64,000 nt of DNA from assembly GCA_026874595.1 (NCBI GenBank), contig CM049312.1:64326929-64390928 (forward strand), written 5' to 3'. Within the stretch, counting starts at the first letter, position 1, and every line of letters starts with the position of its first letter. Positions 47,789 through 57,599 of the stretch are shown in pieces. The notes under the pieces are model-generated. The model did not search any database. It was not told the origin of the DNA and saw only the letters and a list, made by a program, of their open reading frames with translations. The DNA comes from Sipunculus nudus (Eukaryota > Annelida > Sipuncula > Golfingiida > Sipunculidae). A program made the translations under genes and the position numbers.

Positions 47789-48316
47789 AGTTCCATGTTA
47801 CTGGAAAGTGATGGTTTCTCGAGAGCTTCCTAACTCTGACTTACATGCCGGATCTGGGCAGTCTAAGTGATTTCTTGGTCAGTCCTGAAAGAAATATTAA
47901 AGTGAGCTTTTGTTGTGTGTTCACATGACCATGCTAAATTAGTGATAGATCACCTGGTAAAACACCGAGGACCCAAAGATCACAGATACACTATACTGGA
48001 AATAGCATGGATTTTTTCTAGTTCATACTGGAAACAACTTTCCCGATGTATATTTCACCAACAGTTTCCACTTATTTCAGGACGGTTTCATGGAGACATC
48101 CAGGTCCGGATCGGAGCCCAGATAGGGAAAAAAGGTAACATGGTCCCACCTGTAATGTCAACCACTCTCTGCCAGACGCTTCCTCCCCAGAAGAATGGAG
48201 TGGTTGAAGGAACGCTACACTGCTGGAAGACAGGAGTTGGTAATACCATCTACCTAATCGGAAATTCTGACACAGCCGACAAGATGGAGATATGTTCTCT
48301 TGAGATTAACCCTTAA
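24530..48316 (+). CDS. Secreted VWA domain plus FTP/F5-8C-like domain protein (gene-level span)
   Basis: Six exons (24530-24599, 41908-42006, 42590-42892, 43301-43462, 46768-46935, 48081-48316) join through phase-1 introns into an open frame of 345 residues. Residues 1-23 form a signal peptide. Residues 24-211 are one complete VWA domain with all MIDAS elements: DESGS at 35-39, a Thr in GGGSTNTAAG, and Asp138 in FTDG. Cysteines near each end (Cys25 and the Cys of AICKYT) are placed as in matrilin and collagen-VI VWA modules. Residues 212-345 look like a short galactose-binding, fucolectin/F5-8C-like fold (AVDENEGTC, NPWAALTF, FHGDIQVRIG, final MEICSLEI). VWA domains bind ligand through a metal ion and FTP domains bind sugars, so a secreted recognition or matrix protein is likely. 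The weakest link is joining exon 1 across 17.3 kb; it rests on phase, signal peptide and strand. Confidence 0.72.
25198..25600 (+). mobile_element. tRNA-derived SINE
   Basis: Head: 'gcttctgtggctcagg' (A-box-like TGGCTCAGG) and 'gagttcgaatctc' (B-box-like) about 50 nt apart, as in a tRNA body with a CAA-like anticodon position. The acceptor stem does not pair, so it is not a working tRNA. A ~220-bp tRNA-unrelated body follows, then a small hairpin 'ggaggcggttacctcc' at 25520-25535 and an A-rich tail to about 25595. It lies in intron 1 of the VWA gene, same strand. Confidence 0.72.
26138..27014. repeat. Tandem array: eight copies of a 109-bp unit
   Basis: Units start at 26138, 26248, 26357, 26466, 26575, 26684, 26793 and 26903, each at 'gcagac' plus a run of 7-9 T and 'ccatatttaaatcttagag'. 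Spacing is 109-110 bp, varying with T-run length. Substitutions are few: single changes such as catatag/cgtatag/catacag, cagttt/cggttt and cctag/cttag. The unit has stops in all frames and no dyad. Intron 1 of the VWA gene. Confidence 0.97.
27395..27760. repeat. Possible dispersed repeat shared with 36240-36450
   Basis: 'cctgtgtgtt...ctattagccacaatatttgca...cactttgaaac' resembles 36361-36415. The similarity is short and the family undefined. An overlapping 116-codon frame has no known domain. Confidence 0.35.
27885..28010. repeat. Dispersed repeat R2, copy 2
   Basis: 'agctcagctgactgaaaatc' then 'tctgagttat' and 'gtccgtccgtctggctgtc', as at 9234-9310. Confidence 0.55.
28398..30239. mobile_element. 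hAT-type non-autonomous element, 1842 bp, 8-bp target duplication
   Basis: Ends are CAGACCTGG at the left and CCAGGTCTG at the right. Identical 8-bp flanks ATCATGCA lie at 28390-28397 and 30240-30247. An 8-bp duplication and CAG...CTG termini are hallmarks of hAT transposons. Subterminal regions are rich in 'ggctggccagccggctgagc' (left) and 'ggcggctggcgcaattcgg' (right). No transposase reading frame is visible, so it would have moved with enzyme from elsewhere. It sits in intron 1 of the VWA gene. Confidence 0.88.
31043..31633. mobile_element. 591-bp hairpin element, TAA target duplication
   Basis: Perfect 24-bp terminal inverted repeats begin AGCCCCTTTCACACATTC. TAA flanks both ends (31040-31042 and 31634-31636). 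The arms stay complementary nearly to the centre, so a single strand could fold into one long hairpin. The left arm has an internal second copy of its own terminus at 31135-31165 ('cctttcacatattcacgga'), making it longer. The 3-bp duplication fits PIF/Harbinger-type mobilisation. No gene. Confidence 0.85.
31690..32770. repeat. Dispersed/tandem repeat R3, copy 1
   Basis: About four diverged units share 'acctagaa..ttctaact', 'ccagggaggt', 'ccttggaaacc', 'gaaattaggt' and 'gacctatatt'. It includes a poly-C run at 31795-31807. Related sequence lies at 44225-44870 and 56800-57330. Confidence 0.6.
33935..34377 (+). repeat. 443-bp direct duplication, unit 1
   Basis: Runs from 'ttcgcacgaagatgcacgac' to 'gcgactactt' and appears identical to 34896-35338, offset 961 bp. 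An 86-codon frame is preserved in both copies but has no known domain. Confidence 0.92.
34489..34745 (+). other. Unassigned insert with short open frames between the duplicated blocks
   Basis: 'cctcaaagaaaaggagaagg' begins a short Lys/Arg/Gly-rich frame (MPQRKGEGRGKGRKQ). A second frame from 34672 begins MARQKRESPTELEASVEQAL. Base composition differs from the GTCGTGC-rich surroundings, so this may be captured host sequence. No function can be assigned. Confidence 0.3.
34896..35338 (+). repeat. 443-bp direct duplication, unit 2
   Basis: Second copy of 33935-34377. The 518 bp between them (34378-34895) includes the atypical 'aaaggagaaggacgtggcaa' sequence. Confidence 0.92.
35805..40250. other. 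Rest of intron 1 of the VWA gene, no exon seen
   Basis: AT-rich with short (TA)n at 37145-37158 and 39762-39792. Open stretches at 36110-36571 on both strands have no recognisable domain. No phase-1 exon with coding character was found, but small exons could be missed. Confidence 0.45.
40251..40967. mobile_element. 717-bp element with CAGTGGAACCTC ends and TA target duplication
   Basis: CAGTGGAACCTC at the left and its inverse GAGGTTCCACTG at the right, with TA on both flanks (40249-40250 and 40968-40969). Termini of this kind are typical of Tc1/mariner-pogo elements. It contains two (TA)n tracts (40333-40386 and 40842-40877). No transposase frame. A related terminus occurs at 51248. Confidence 0.75.
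40333..40386. repeat. (TA)n microsatellite
   Basis: 27 uninterrupted AT dinucleotides inside the 40251-40967 element. Confidence 0.95.
41908..42006 (+). CDS. Exon 2: VWA start with MIDAS DxSxS
   Basis: Acceptor TTTCCTAG at 41900-41907. Reads CAPMDLALLLDESGSV then ...LNFTKELV, the first strand and helix of a VWA domain with an intact metal-binding DESGS. Donor TTG|GTATGT at 42007. Phase 1 at both ends. It could also pair with a phase-1 open stretch ending at 41741, which was considered and not preferred. Confidence 0.9.
42590..42892 (+). CDS. Exon 3: VWA core
   Basis: Acceptor CTCACCAG at 42582-42589. Contains RVGLAKFGTAGSVVFHF, GGGSTNTAAGLRTV and IAFVFTDGHSDN, giving the remaining MIDAS Thr and Asp. 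Donor CAT|GTGAGT at 42893. 303 nt, phase 1-1. Confidence 0.93.
43139..43182. repeat. (TA)n microsatellite in VWA intron 3
   Basis: 22 AT repeats between exons 3 and 4, followed by short GT repeats. Confidence 0.95.
43301..43462 (+). CDS. Exon 4: VWA C-terminal part
   Basis: Acceptor TTTCCATAG ending at 43300. Reads CVICVAVGKSLDKKEVETIA, then DPDNDNLFMLDNFRDLL and AICKYT. The vgvG-x-KELexIAsdP pattern and terminal Cys close a VWA domain. Donor CAG|GTAAGG at 43463. 162 nt, phase 1-1. Confidence 0.92.
43463..46767. other. Intron 4 of the VWA gene
   Basis: 3.3 kb between the VWA and FTP-like coding parts. It holds a ~22-bp poly-C at 43998-44020, R3-type repeat at 44225-44870, a short poly-C/A stretch at 45023-45041 and an 18-bp poly-G at 46617-46634 followed by 'ctggatccgccactg'. 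No further exon recognised. Confidence 0.5.
46768..46935 (+). CDS. Exon 5: N-terminal half of the FTP/F5-8C-like domain
   Basis: Acceptor TATCTCCAG ending at 46767. Reads LGLCDWYMSSRMNQNGATLA, then VDENEGTCMVTG and NPWAALTFKNDLSVHTVDLS. This follows the order of fucolectin-type domains: an A-VDG-like turn, a Cys, PWW-like and an edge strand. Donor CAG|GTTTGT at 46936, phase 1-1, 168 nt. Confidence 0.8.
46970..47260 (+). mobile_element. Degenerate tRNA-derived SINE
   Basis: 'gtggagtaattggtagggca' followed by 'ctggacttggacag' and 'cgattctaattcca' resembles a tRNA body with degenerate A and B boxes. A non-tRNA body of ~200 bp follows. It lies in intron 5 of the VWA gene, same strand. Confidence 0.5.
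47748..47786. repeat. (TA)n microsatellite
   Basis: About 19 TA repeats in intron 5, preceded by 'aatgtagtgat', the same lead-in as the (TA)n at 40842. Confidence 0.93.
48081..48316 (+). CDS. Exon 6: C-terminal half of the FTP/F5-8C-like domain and stop
   Basis: Acceptor CTTATTTCAG at 48071-48080. Reads RFHGDIQVRIGAQIGKKG, then TTLCQTLPP, GTLHCWKT and ADKMEICSLEINP, ending at TAA 48314-48316. Cys spacing and the closing LxxCEVEV-like strand support a fucolectin/F5-8C-type fold. It is shorter than the usual ~140-150 residues (about 134 with exon 5). The nearest polyadenylation-like signals are ATTAAA near 48862 and AATAAA near 49193. Confidence 0.82.
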
Positions 48317-50944
48317 AGAGTGCAAGAAGACAAGGACTTTTTTTGCAAGGGAAGTTTAACTCTACTCATTTGATAAGCAATGTCATCAATACATGCTAGA
48401 CTACTATCAGTTTTACATTTTACACGTTGTGATATTGTTAAATATAAATGAATATATTTGAGTAATATGGACAAATTGGGTAATAACAAAAGGTGAAAAC
48501 TCGCCCACAAGCTAAACACAAAAATGATTATGACTTTATAGACTTTTGCGAAAAAATGTATGATTTTAAATTACCCTGCATAATATTTGAACTGGTAGCA
48601 GGGAATTGAAGGATGATTGATTTTAGCGTCTGCATATTGCCTTTCTTGGCAAAAAATGTTTAGGGCATCCAGGCTTTAAAATTTGATCACATTCAAAAGA
48701 ATGTATTTCTTCAAGAATAGAGCGAAAATTGAGGTAATTTCAAATCAGGACTACGAAAGGTTGATTATTTTTTTATATTTTGTCAGTCTGTAGACCACAC
48801 CTCTTTTAAAGTTGTATCATGCGTGATTAAGATATCGTGTGTTTTCTTTGGTCAACAAGTTTATTAAATTTTTAACATGATAACTAAACAGGTCTAGTAG
48901 AATCTGTTCTAAAATCTCAGGTGTGGACCTTGTTGCCTACACGTTCTATCGGTCAAAGACGTACACTCATCATAAATCTCATAAGAATTTACGAAGGAGG
49001 TAACACATATTTACTCTGTTGTACAGTTAGATAATGGTGTAATTTTACAGTGATTATTATAGGGGAAATCATCAGGAAAGACATCAGAGTGGAAGATTTT
49101 TTTTTTCTTCTTTAGAGAGGGATAGAAAGGATTACTGCAGATCTGAAGAAAACCTTTGACGGTTATCTATAGATATTATGTAGAGAAACAGAAAATAAAG
49201 TCTTTTTCTAGCCATTTCTCAGTATATCATATCTTGTACCAAAGTCATTCTTCGTACCTTTGTGCAGATTTGCTTAGATCCAGTTTTGCTGAAAAGGTTG
49301 CTTCAAAGTTTGAGAGCAAAAATTTCACTTTAACTAGCTAAGTTCCAGTATTAAATAATGGAGAAGCAGCCCTATGATCGTAAAAAGTCAAGTAAGTTTT
49401 CTTTTTGTTTTCATTTTTATAGATATGCTTTAGTTTCATACTTTCTTTTCGATTTTGAAATTTTAATAAATAAATCACATGTGTGACACAACCATTGACT
49501 TTAGAAATAAATATGATGGTTATACGCAGCATTCACTTTTACATCATTTGATATATGACATCAGATTTAGAATTGGATAAGTGCGGAAAATTAGGTAAAT
49601 TGACTAGATTTAGACGATGAAATGTCAGGATCCTGATATGCCATGATGCATAAGTCTGTCAACTGGTCACGAAGGAGAGAATTTGTTAGAAACCATGGAG
49701 GAACCTGTATCAATGAAAAATGTGTCTGTACCTTTGTCACCGGAAAAATAAAATGTCATTGAAAATGACAGGCATGTAAAAACGGAGATGGCTGTTAATT
49801 TGACATATCTTACCAGATATTTATTTATATTCGTAAAATCGATGTAACGTTTATCCAAGCAGTCATACGCTTCTCACATAGCGGCTATTCACTGCAATCG
49901 ATCCGGTTCTGCTGAGCGAGGAATTTCAGGGCCAACAAATCGAAGCAACGGGAGCTGCTTTCTCGTAGTAATGAGACCAACGAAAGGCGTCGCATGTTTA
50001 AAATTTGGAACTGGATGCACAATGCGATATCACGCTCTCATTGGTCTGGTTACAGCTATTCGCTCTGTGTCCAGCCTGGCCATCGAACAAATACAATCTT
50101 GCTATAAAAAAGAAGCTGTTTTGGAACTAAAAGAGATTTGGGACTACTGCAGTGTATAACCGCTGAATGAGGAGCGTAAAGTAGTCACCGTTATTATATG
50201 ACCTATAGCAATGGCCCATCGTCCACCGGTTTAATATAGAAGCACTTTTACATATATAATTCATATTTATGTACATAGTCGGTATAATTCATATTTGTGT
50301 CCATATAGGGTTAGATCCACTTGAGCATGATCCGTCGAACTTCGTATATAAGCACCAGAAGATTATAAAAAGTGAACCGATTTATCACTTTAGGTCAAAA
50401 GAGAATTTGCTACCAAGAAATGAATATCATTTTATATATACAAGCCGGGCCTTCTTTATTAATCAGGGTCCGAAAAAATGCAGGTCTTTAGACAGTGAAT
50501 CCCTTGAAATTTCAAACCATGTTTACGAAATATTCAGCTGCACGTAATGATGAATGGTCAATATTGATTTGCACAAATCACACTTCTCATGAAATGTTAT
50601 ATGATCTTATTTAATAAAGATATCTGTTTTGTGCACCATAAAATATTTTTCTTTTTCTGATGTAAATGTTTCGCGAAAAAAAAATCATTGAACAATCTTC
50701 ATATTATCAAGTCTGTGATAATACCATGCAATCACTCACCTTGATTTCACCATCCTATCTGGCTTCTATTTCATGAACAATGATTAAGGCAAAGCAACAT
50801 GTCAAACACGGCTCGCGTGCACCCCTTTTAAGCGGAAGTCTGGTTTGAATTTTTTTTATCAAACATTGGGCTTGGCGGAGGAGGCACGTGTAATGGAACT
50901 AATCAAATCAGCCTGTCCCGTTTCTCAGATACATGTGTTCTCGT
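48317..50944. other. 3' flank of the VWA gene, no further gene recognised
   Basis: It should contain the 3' UTR. A 62-codon frame at 49971-50159 and a 92-codon frame at 50269-50547 are open, but show no domain, codon-quality signal or splice context that I trust. Confidence 0.45.
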
Positions 50945-53640
50945 TCAGACGGAGTTTAAACAGTGCATTTATTACATTCTTTTGATTAAGTGTGATTGAC
51001 AGTGTTATTTTCGGCCACAGCCTTTACAGTCTTGTTCATTATTGATGAGTGTAACTAGAGGATGCATTGAATGTGGCATCAGGACCCCATTGGTAAACGA
51101 CAGAAGACACACTGACAAACTGATAAGATTATCCCATAAATCTTATTAATTAACATTAGGTCGTTCATTATATCCTACATTACCGAGCTCAGCGACATAG
51201 GCAATGACTTTTTTAGTGTTTGTAATGGCTTATCTCCTTCCAACATACAGTGGAACCTGGCTGAAGTGGAACCTGGTTGAAAGACCACCTGCCTTAAAAG
51301 ACCACCTTTGTATTAAGGTCACCCTTAGGTGAACCGAAAGCCTCCACATGGGTTATAACTTACCTGTCTAATATGACACCTATGAGTTTAGAACAGTTTG
51401 GGTGAGTCCGATGGGTTGTCGCAAGAAACAGGTTTCAAAGTATTATATTCCGTTGAATAAAATATCTATAAATAGAAAGTACATTCAAAATTAACCAACA
51501 CTAAAGACTGTATTAGACACGTGAGTTAAATATTAGTCACTTTGCAAAAAAAATTAAAACCAAATTTTATAGACTGATACAAATATCCAGCTCATGTTTC
51601 ATACATACGAACAGGAAGTTTTATGTCCATATAAGTATTTAAAGTTTTATAAATATTTAAATATAATGGAAAATATTATTGAATTTTCTAGGAAATTGAC
51701 GTGAGATCAAACCCATGACCACGGTTTTAAAATTTACTTTGAAATCAAATGTCGCAACACGTTCTGTAAATTAACATGCGGTTTTCAGAAATGACCAGAT
51801 TTTATGCAGAACATCCATGGATATGGCAGCCTGGACAGTCGCGGGTAAAACTCTCTGTTCTCTTCGATTGCGACCTAAGGAGAATCAATAAGATTTTGGT
51901 ATTGATCTGGCACATGATTCGATTTTACGAATATCACCAAGGAATATTGTATTCACAAATGTTAAGTCACTTATGCACCAAGGAATCTTGAAATACGGGC
52001 CGAATAAGTGAATGAAAAAAGGGTTATGGAAAAGTCAAACAATAAGGACCCCACATGACGGAGCCTTGCATTCCTTAGAATGCAGATTTCTAGTTATGAA
52101 ATATGATAATATTCTCACGAAATTCAAATTTGTTTTCTTAGCAGTTAGATCATTGAATACTTGAAAGTGCCATGTCAATTCCGGGGGGAAAGAGACATCG
52201 ACTCGATTTTCATGCTCTGCACTTACTGCCTATTCCTCAACGTACCCCGTACAAAATCTGTCTAATAAATAAATTATAGCGCATCGCATGGTCTAGCCCA
52301 AGCGTATATTAGCCACCTGGTGCTCCGGCATGGCATTACTTGTTCAGCTAGTAGTGCATTTATTAATAAGATATTTGACGGCAGAGCTGGTATCGACCTC
52401 CTCTTCCATAGCAGTGTGTTTGTGGGTGTTATGGTATTGTGTGAAATTCTGTGTATGGACGTATTAGTGTGGTTTTTGTACTTGTCTTGTGTTTTGTGTG
52501 TGTGAAAAAAATTAGAGGAGATGAATTGAATGCTGAATATTCAAATTACGTTTTACATTTTACTTAGCTTGAACATTTTTGTTGTTTCCAGCTGGGTTTG
52601 GTTGAGCATCCACAAAATATTATTCATCTATGCTGTTTCAAATTAAAAATGATATCTTTTAAATGATTATTAATTGCATACCGCCAAATTTATTCCTTTC
52701 TACAAAGTATCCAAGGTTCTTATTTTATTAAGTATCCGATAGCAGATGTACAGGCGGACACAAAGAATTGTATTACATCAACTATAAATCCAGATAAAAT
52801 ATGATACAAATTCCTACTATCCGCAACATGTACCTGTCCACAAAACATGAATTATAAACATAAAATTATAGATGTTATAACTTAAAAATTCAAAACCCAG
52901 TTGTCAGATATATTTCACGCTGGAACAAGTCTACCAATATTTAAACAGGATAAGGAACAGATATTGAATGAAAATGCTGAAAAATAATATCCAGTGTACC
53001 TTTGCCGGGCCAGATAATTTTCAAGACTTTGTTTGCAAAATCTAAAATTTAAGAAATCTCTCCTGAGTGCCCTTTTTGGGCCAATTAAAAGTGTTAAAAC
53101 TGTTTTTAATGAGAAAGCAGTCATTAATTCTTTCTAACTTGCCGTCTTCAAATAATCAAAGTTTTGGTTATTTATATATTCTATTATAGTCTGTAAAAGA
53201 GTACCTTGCTCACTCCTTGAAAAAGAATGTTGCTAAATTACTTATACTCTACGTATATATTTATAGATATAATACTGTAATAGTATACAACAAACATACG
53301 GGAATTTCAAGTAATTACGAAAAAAAAAAAAAAAACATGAGTTTGACATTGATGATGTCAATGGTTTTCAATGACAGATCTTATAAATCACTCTTTCATT
53401 AATTTATTACGCAAAGTGCACTGTAAAAACATATATCTGTATTATATAAATGATATTCTTAATCTTTATTTGATAATTTATAATTTTTTAATAATTAATA
53501 AAAATAATAATAATAATTAATGTTTAGACTTAAATGAATACTTTACAGTCTCGGAAGGCCTTCTCCCTCTATGGTGTGGAACTAAGTTATTGAAATATAT
53601 TCAATGTGAACTCACAAATCAAAATAAACATGAGTCTCTG
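50945..53640. repeat. Diverged segmental duplication R6, copy B
   Basis: Partner of 17638-20130 in the same orientation. About 650 bp at 51060-51720 has no counterpart in copy A and begins near a 'tacagtggaacctgg' terminus (51246), so it is probably a later insertion. A ~210-bp internal block (52410-52620) is inverted relative to copy A. Confidence 0.65.
52205..52505 (+). pseudogene. CR1-like LINE reverse transcriptase remnant, second copy
   Basis: Reads HALHLLPIPQRTPYKICL and, after a frame break, ISHLVLRHGITCSASSAFIN then FDGRAGIDLLF. It aligns with 18525-18740 and with the C-terminal LHWLP region of CR1/Jockey-type reverse transcriptases. Frame breaks and stops make it non-functional. Confidence 0.65.
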
Positions 53641-55110
53641 TGGTAAGGAATCATTTCCTGTAGAGCGTCCAAGTTGGCAATCTCTAGTAACCCGTGCGAG
53701 TCATGCGGGTAGAAATTCAACAAACATGCAGAGGGATTAGCAAAAATGCTGAGTTTAAACGGAAATTTTATCGCAAATGGAAGGTGTTGTTGGAAAATAT
53801 GCTAAGAGGCTAAAGACTGGTCTGGCTTATGTCAAGTGACTTATAGGTAAAGAGGCGTTGTCAAAAATGACATCGAGTGAGGTCCTCTTTGCAAGATATT
53901 AAAGGCGCTCTGACGCTAATATGAGCTGGTCTTAATCGCCCCTTACTACAAAGAATGTTCATCTAACGTCACTGATATAAACAGTGTCAGGACATAATCT
54001 TCAGATGTTGGTGGAGGTGTGTGCTCCCTAAGTACTCTTGTTCTTTGATCAGTATATTTCATTTAAACTAAGATTTTTTACATGACTGATATTTTTACAA
54101 AACTGACATATGGGTCGTATGGCTGACAGAAGTTCATTTCCTGGTTTGCATTCAACCTATAAATTAGAAAGTACTTAACTGTGGATAACTTTAATAGCTA
54201 GGGAATAAAAAGGGTATTACAAAAATAAAAAATTAAAACAAATAACTGGAAAAACAAATAAATACAAGGGACCTTTGGGTCACGGCGCTCAGCAGAATTG
54301 GGTTAAATTATTACTTATTTCTATTATTACTGTTTTATATGTATATATTATAATTTTAACAGCTAGGAGGACATGGCCTTAGTTTTTGGTGATATTCAAG
54401 TATTAAAAATATGACTTTCAAAATTGTACTTTGTTGCACTTGAAAATATAAATCCTAATGCTACATCCATTGTGCCAAATTGTTATGATTATACATACAT
54501 TTAAAGGTATGTGTAGTGCCCTTTCTCTTAGTTCTAAATGCATGGCATGTTGTTCGTGAACCTACAATGATTATACATGCAACGTTGCATGAAGATTATA
54601 AAACTGTTACGGATCTGGAAGAAAATAGTTTAATGATTTAATGCCTAATGATAAATCGTGAGCAAACACAGAGCTATGAATAGTATCCGCAGATCTCAAA
54701 CTGAACTTGAAAAAAAGGTATAAACATCTAGTGATATAATAAATTACTTAATGAGTATCAGCTGTCAGAGGCATGGACTGAATCATTTAAAAAGTAAACG
54801 TTTTCAGTGCTAATACATGACCTACACAGTTCATATCACTGTCAATAAATATATACATATTTATAGTTTTACAAATTTTACTTGTCTAAGCATGCAAATG
54901 ATTCATTTGTTCAACCTGAATTTTATTTTTCGCAAGGAATCATAAATTATATTAACAGAATGAATTATAAACAGATTTAAATCACTTACAAACGGTTTAG
55001 ATGAAAAAAGTTTAGAACTGAATTCAAGGTCTTTTTTTTTCATCAAATTGAACTTATGAATGTGGTAAGATTATATTCAAGCTTTTCATTTCAGATTCTA
55101 CATTTTTATT
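53641..55110. other. AT-rich intergenic sequence
   Basis: No gene seen. The inverted copy of the 'tgggtcacggcgctcagc' repeat edge lies at 54273-54292. Confidence 0.45.
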
Positions 55111-55114
55111 TTTT

Positions 55115-55440
55115 TTAATGAAGTGTTGATAATAAAGAGAAGAAAAAAAATGGTTCCTTTTCTATATCATCTGCAGTGTCTACACAAATGGTGATTACAG
55201 AAATGTGAAAATGGAGATTTTTCTTTAATTTCTCGAAGGAACGAAGTCGCAGTGTTTGGTAGATCTGAGGGACCTCTAACTTTACGCCAAATTTCAGATT
55301 CGAGGATTCAACAGCGTGAAAACGTGCAAGTCTAACGTACAGACAGACGGACGGACGACGGACGCTGACCAATAACTGTATCTTAATGAGATGGGGGGGT
55401 GCGCCCCCTTCTGGACCCGCCACTGATCTCTTTGGTCAAG
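55115..55440. repeat. Dispersed repeat ending in poly-G and 'ggacccgccactg'
   Basis: Contains 'acagacagacggacggacga' and ends 'agatgggggggtgcgccccc' then 'ttctggacccgccactg'. The same kind of end occurs at 46605-46675. An antisense 102-codon frame is incidental. Confidence 0.5.
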
Positions 55441-56710
55441 CAAAGTTATTGTGAGAATGAGTACATCAATATCTTCACAACGTTCATGGGCATATTTGTG
55501 AAATCTCAGCATAGCATAAATTGCAAACACTAAAATTATGCTTGGGCTTAATGCCTGAGATACTCATTTCAATTTGGCAAATTGTTCCATAATATAGAAA
55601 AATTTTCCCTGAATTCCCAATATTCTATTACAATTCCAAGCAGGTTCTTCCAGTACTAACCAAATATTAGAATTTAAAAAGTTTTCTTTTTGAAAGGAAA
55701 CAATCCGAAAGCTTTCACAGTATTGAAATATTAGAATAATTCACAAGGGAGTTTTTGGTCCTTGTGCCCTTGTTCCGTTAACCTCAAATATGTTTATGCA
55801 GGCAATTTAATATGTGGACCGAGAAACTATTCTGTGCAGTTAAAGCAGAGTAAAATTACCATTTATTACCTTTACAAATATTAGTATGTTAAAGAATATT
55901 TTGTGACAACAACGTTATTCATTACTTTTTGGACCCGCAATTGGCCCTTTGACGTGGCTTGAGACAAACGGTCACTTTTTGTTTTTTCCAGGGGGAACTA
56001 TCTTGCCCATAAAAGAGTCCTAAAATGGGCCAAATTACCTATCTGAACTTTATAAACTAAAGGTAATCACTTGGAGCTTTAATAAAAAATGGGCCAGAAA
56101 ACATGCATATCACCGCACACAGGCTGCTTTTTTTGTTGTATTAATGTGTTTATAAAATGTGGGGGCCCACCAAAATAATCAAAACAAATTCAACAAGTGC
56201 AAGCCAGATGAACCAGAGCTTTGCACTTGGCGTTTTGCATTAAGTGAACTTTCTACCTCCGCCTTATGCAACCTACCACCATAGGTTATATGTTTTTTCC
56301 CGTTTGTTAACATTGTCGTGTTTACAAACATATTGTTGATGAACAAGTTTATACATCCTTCACGGAAGCCTTGTAAGAACTTTTCACAACCTAATTACCC
56401 TTAGATCATAAATATATACACAGAGGAAGCCAGAAATCATATATATTCTTTTCCAAAAGATAGGTGAATGGGAATCTTTAAATACCCATGATATATGATT
56501 TTAAGTCTCCATTCTGTATAAATAAAATTGCCACCTACACTTCCCGTGTGGCTCATATGATTTGGTGCGCATGCACATATAGCTCCTGAAATGTTTTCAT
56601 ATTACATTTGTTTGGCCACACTTAAATGTTTCATGCCAGAAATAGCCAGAAAACATACATGTTACGAGTTGGTATATCTGGGTTTTTTTTTCTACAAATG
56701 AATGCTGTCT
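55441..56710. other. Intergenic sequence, no gene seen
   Basis: No recognisable coding or repeat boundary. Confidence 0.45.
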
Positions 56711-56714
56711 TTTT

Positions 56715-57330
56715 GTTTTTAGCCCAGCCGAGGTATAGATATGGCGCTTTGTCCGTCTTCCGTTTAGCCGCCCGGCCGTTAGCAGGCCACAAATGGTAAC
56801 CGCTGAACCTAGAAACTTCTAATTGTACATCAAGGGAAGACAATAAAAACCTTTGAAACCTGAAATAAGGTAAGTGCAACCCATATCCTCGGAGCTATGG
56901 GGCTTGTAAATACTCCCACGAATAATTAAACAGATGATACAAAACCTCCAATATCTTGATAATTAATGCACGGATTGCCATGGATCTTGCCTTGAATATT
57001 GACCATGTCTAGCTTTGTCAGTTCCCTAAAAATGATGGCGCCATCTGTATTTTTTCTATTTGTCACAATTTTATTTCTGTTTTCTAGAAGCTCAAATGAC
57101 AGATATTATGTCAGTTTCTCAGCTGTGGTTTCATCCAGTGGCAGATTAGGATTGGTTACTTCAGTTTCCAGGAGACTGGCGGCGCCATCAGTGTATTTTA
57201 TTTAAATTTCTATGCATATTTTTTTTCTTTATTTCGAGACTGCCAAATTATACTGATACTTTCAAATTCACAACTGTGGTCTTGTCTGTGTCCTGAAACC
57301 TTGTGTTATTTATTAAGGCCCCACTTGAAA
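56715..57330. repeat. Dispersed repeat R3, copy 3
   Basis: 'agcccagccgaggta' start, then 'gaacctagaaacttctaatt', 'ggggcttgtaaatac' and 'attgccatggatctt', as in 31690-31900. Followed at 57340-57600 by another repeat-like segment ('aacttgaaatatatggccc'). Confidence 0.55.
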
Positions 57331-57599
57331 ATGCGGATGCCCTATATTGATTATCCTGTCCGTCCGTCTGTTTGTATTTCTGTATGTCCGTCAAATATGT
57401 TTCCTGATGATAACTCCAGTTTGGATTGACATATGGATTTCAAACTTGAAATATATGGCCCATCTTTTAGGAAAGAACTCTATTGAAGTTTGGGTCATGT
57501 GGTCAAAGATCAAGAGTCATAAAAATGACGATTTATTATGGAATTGCAGTTAATATCAAACTTGGTACAAGTACCCAATTCTTGGCCTTATGAACCGGG

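Noticed and set aside
50269-50547. 92-codon open frame downstream of the VWA gene
   Set aside because: No recognised domain and no convincing splice or start signals; cannot be supported as a gene.
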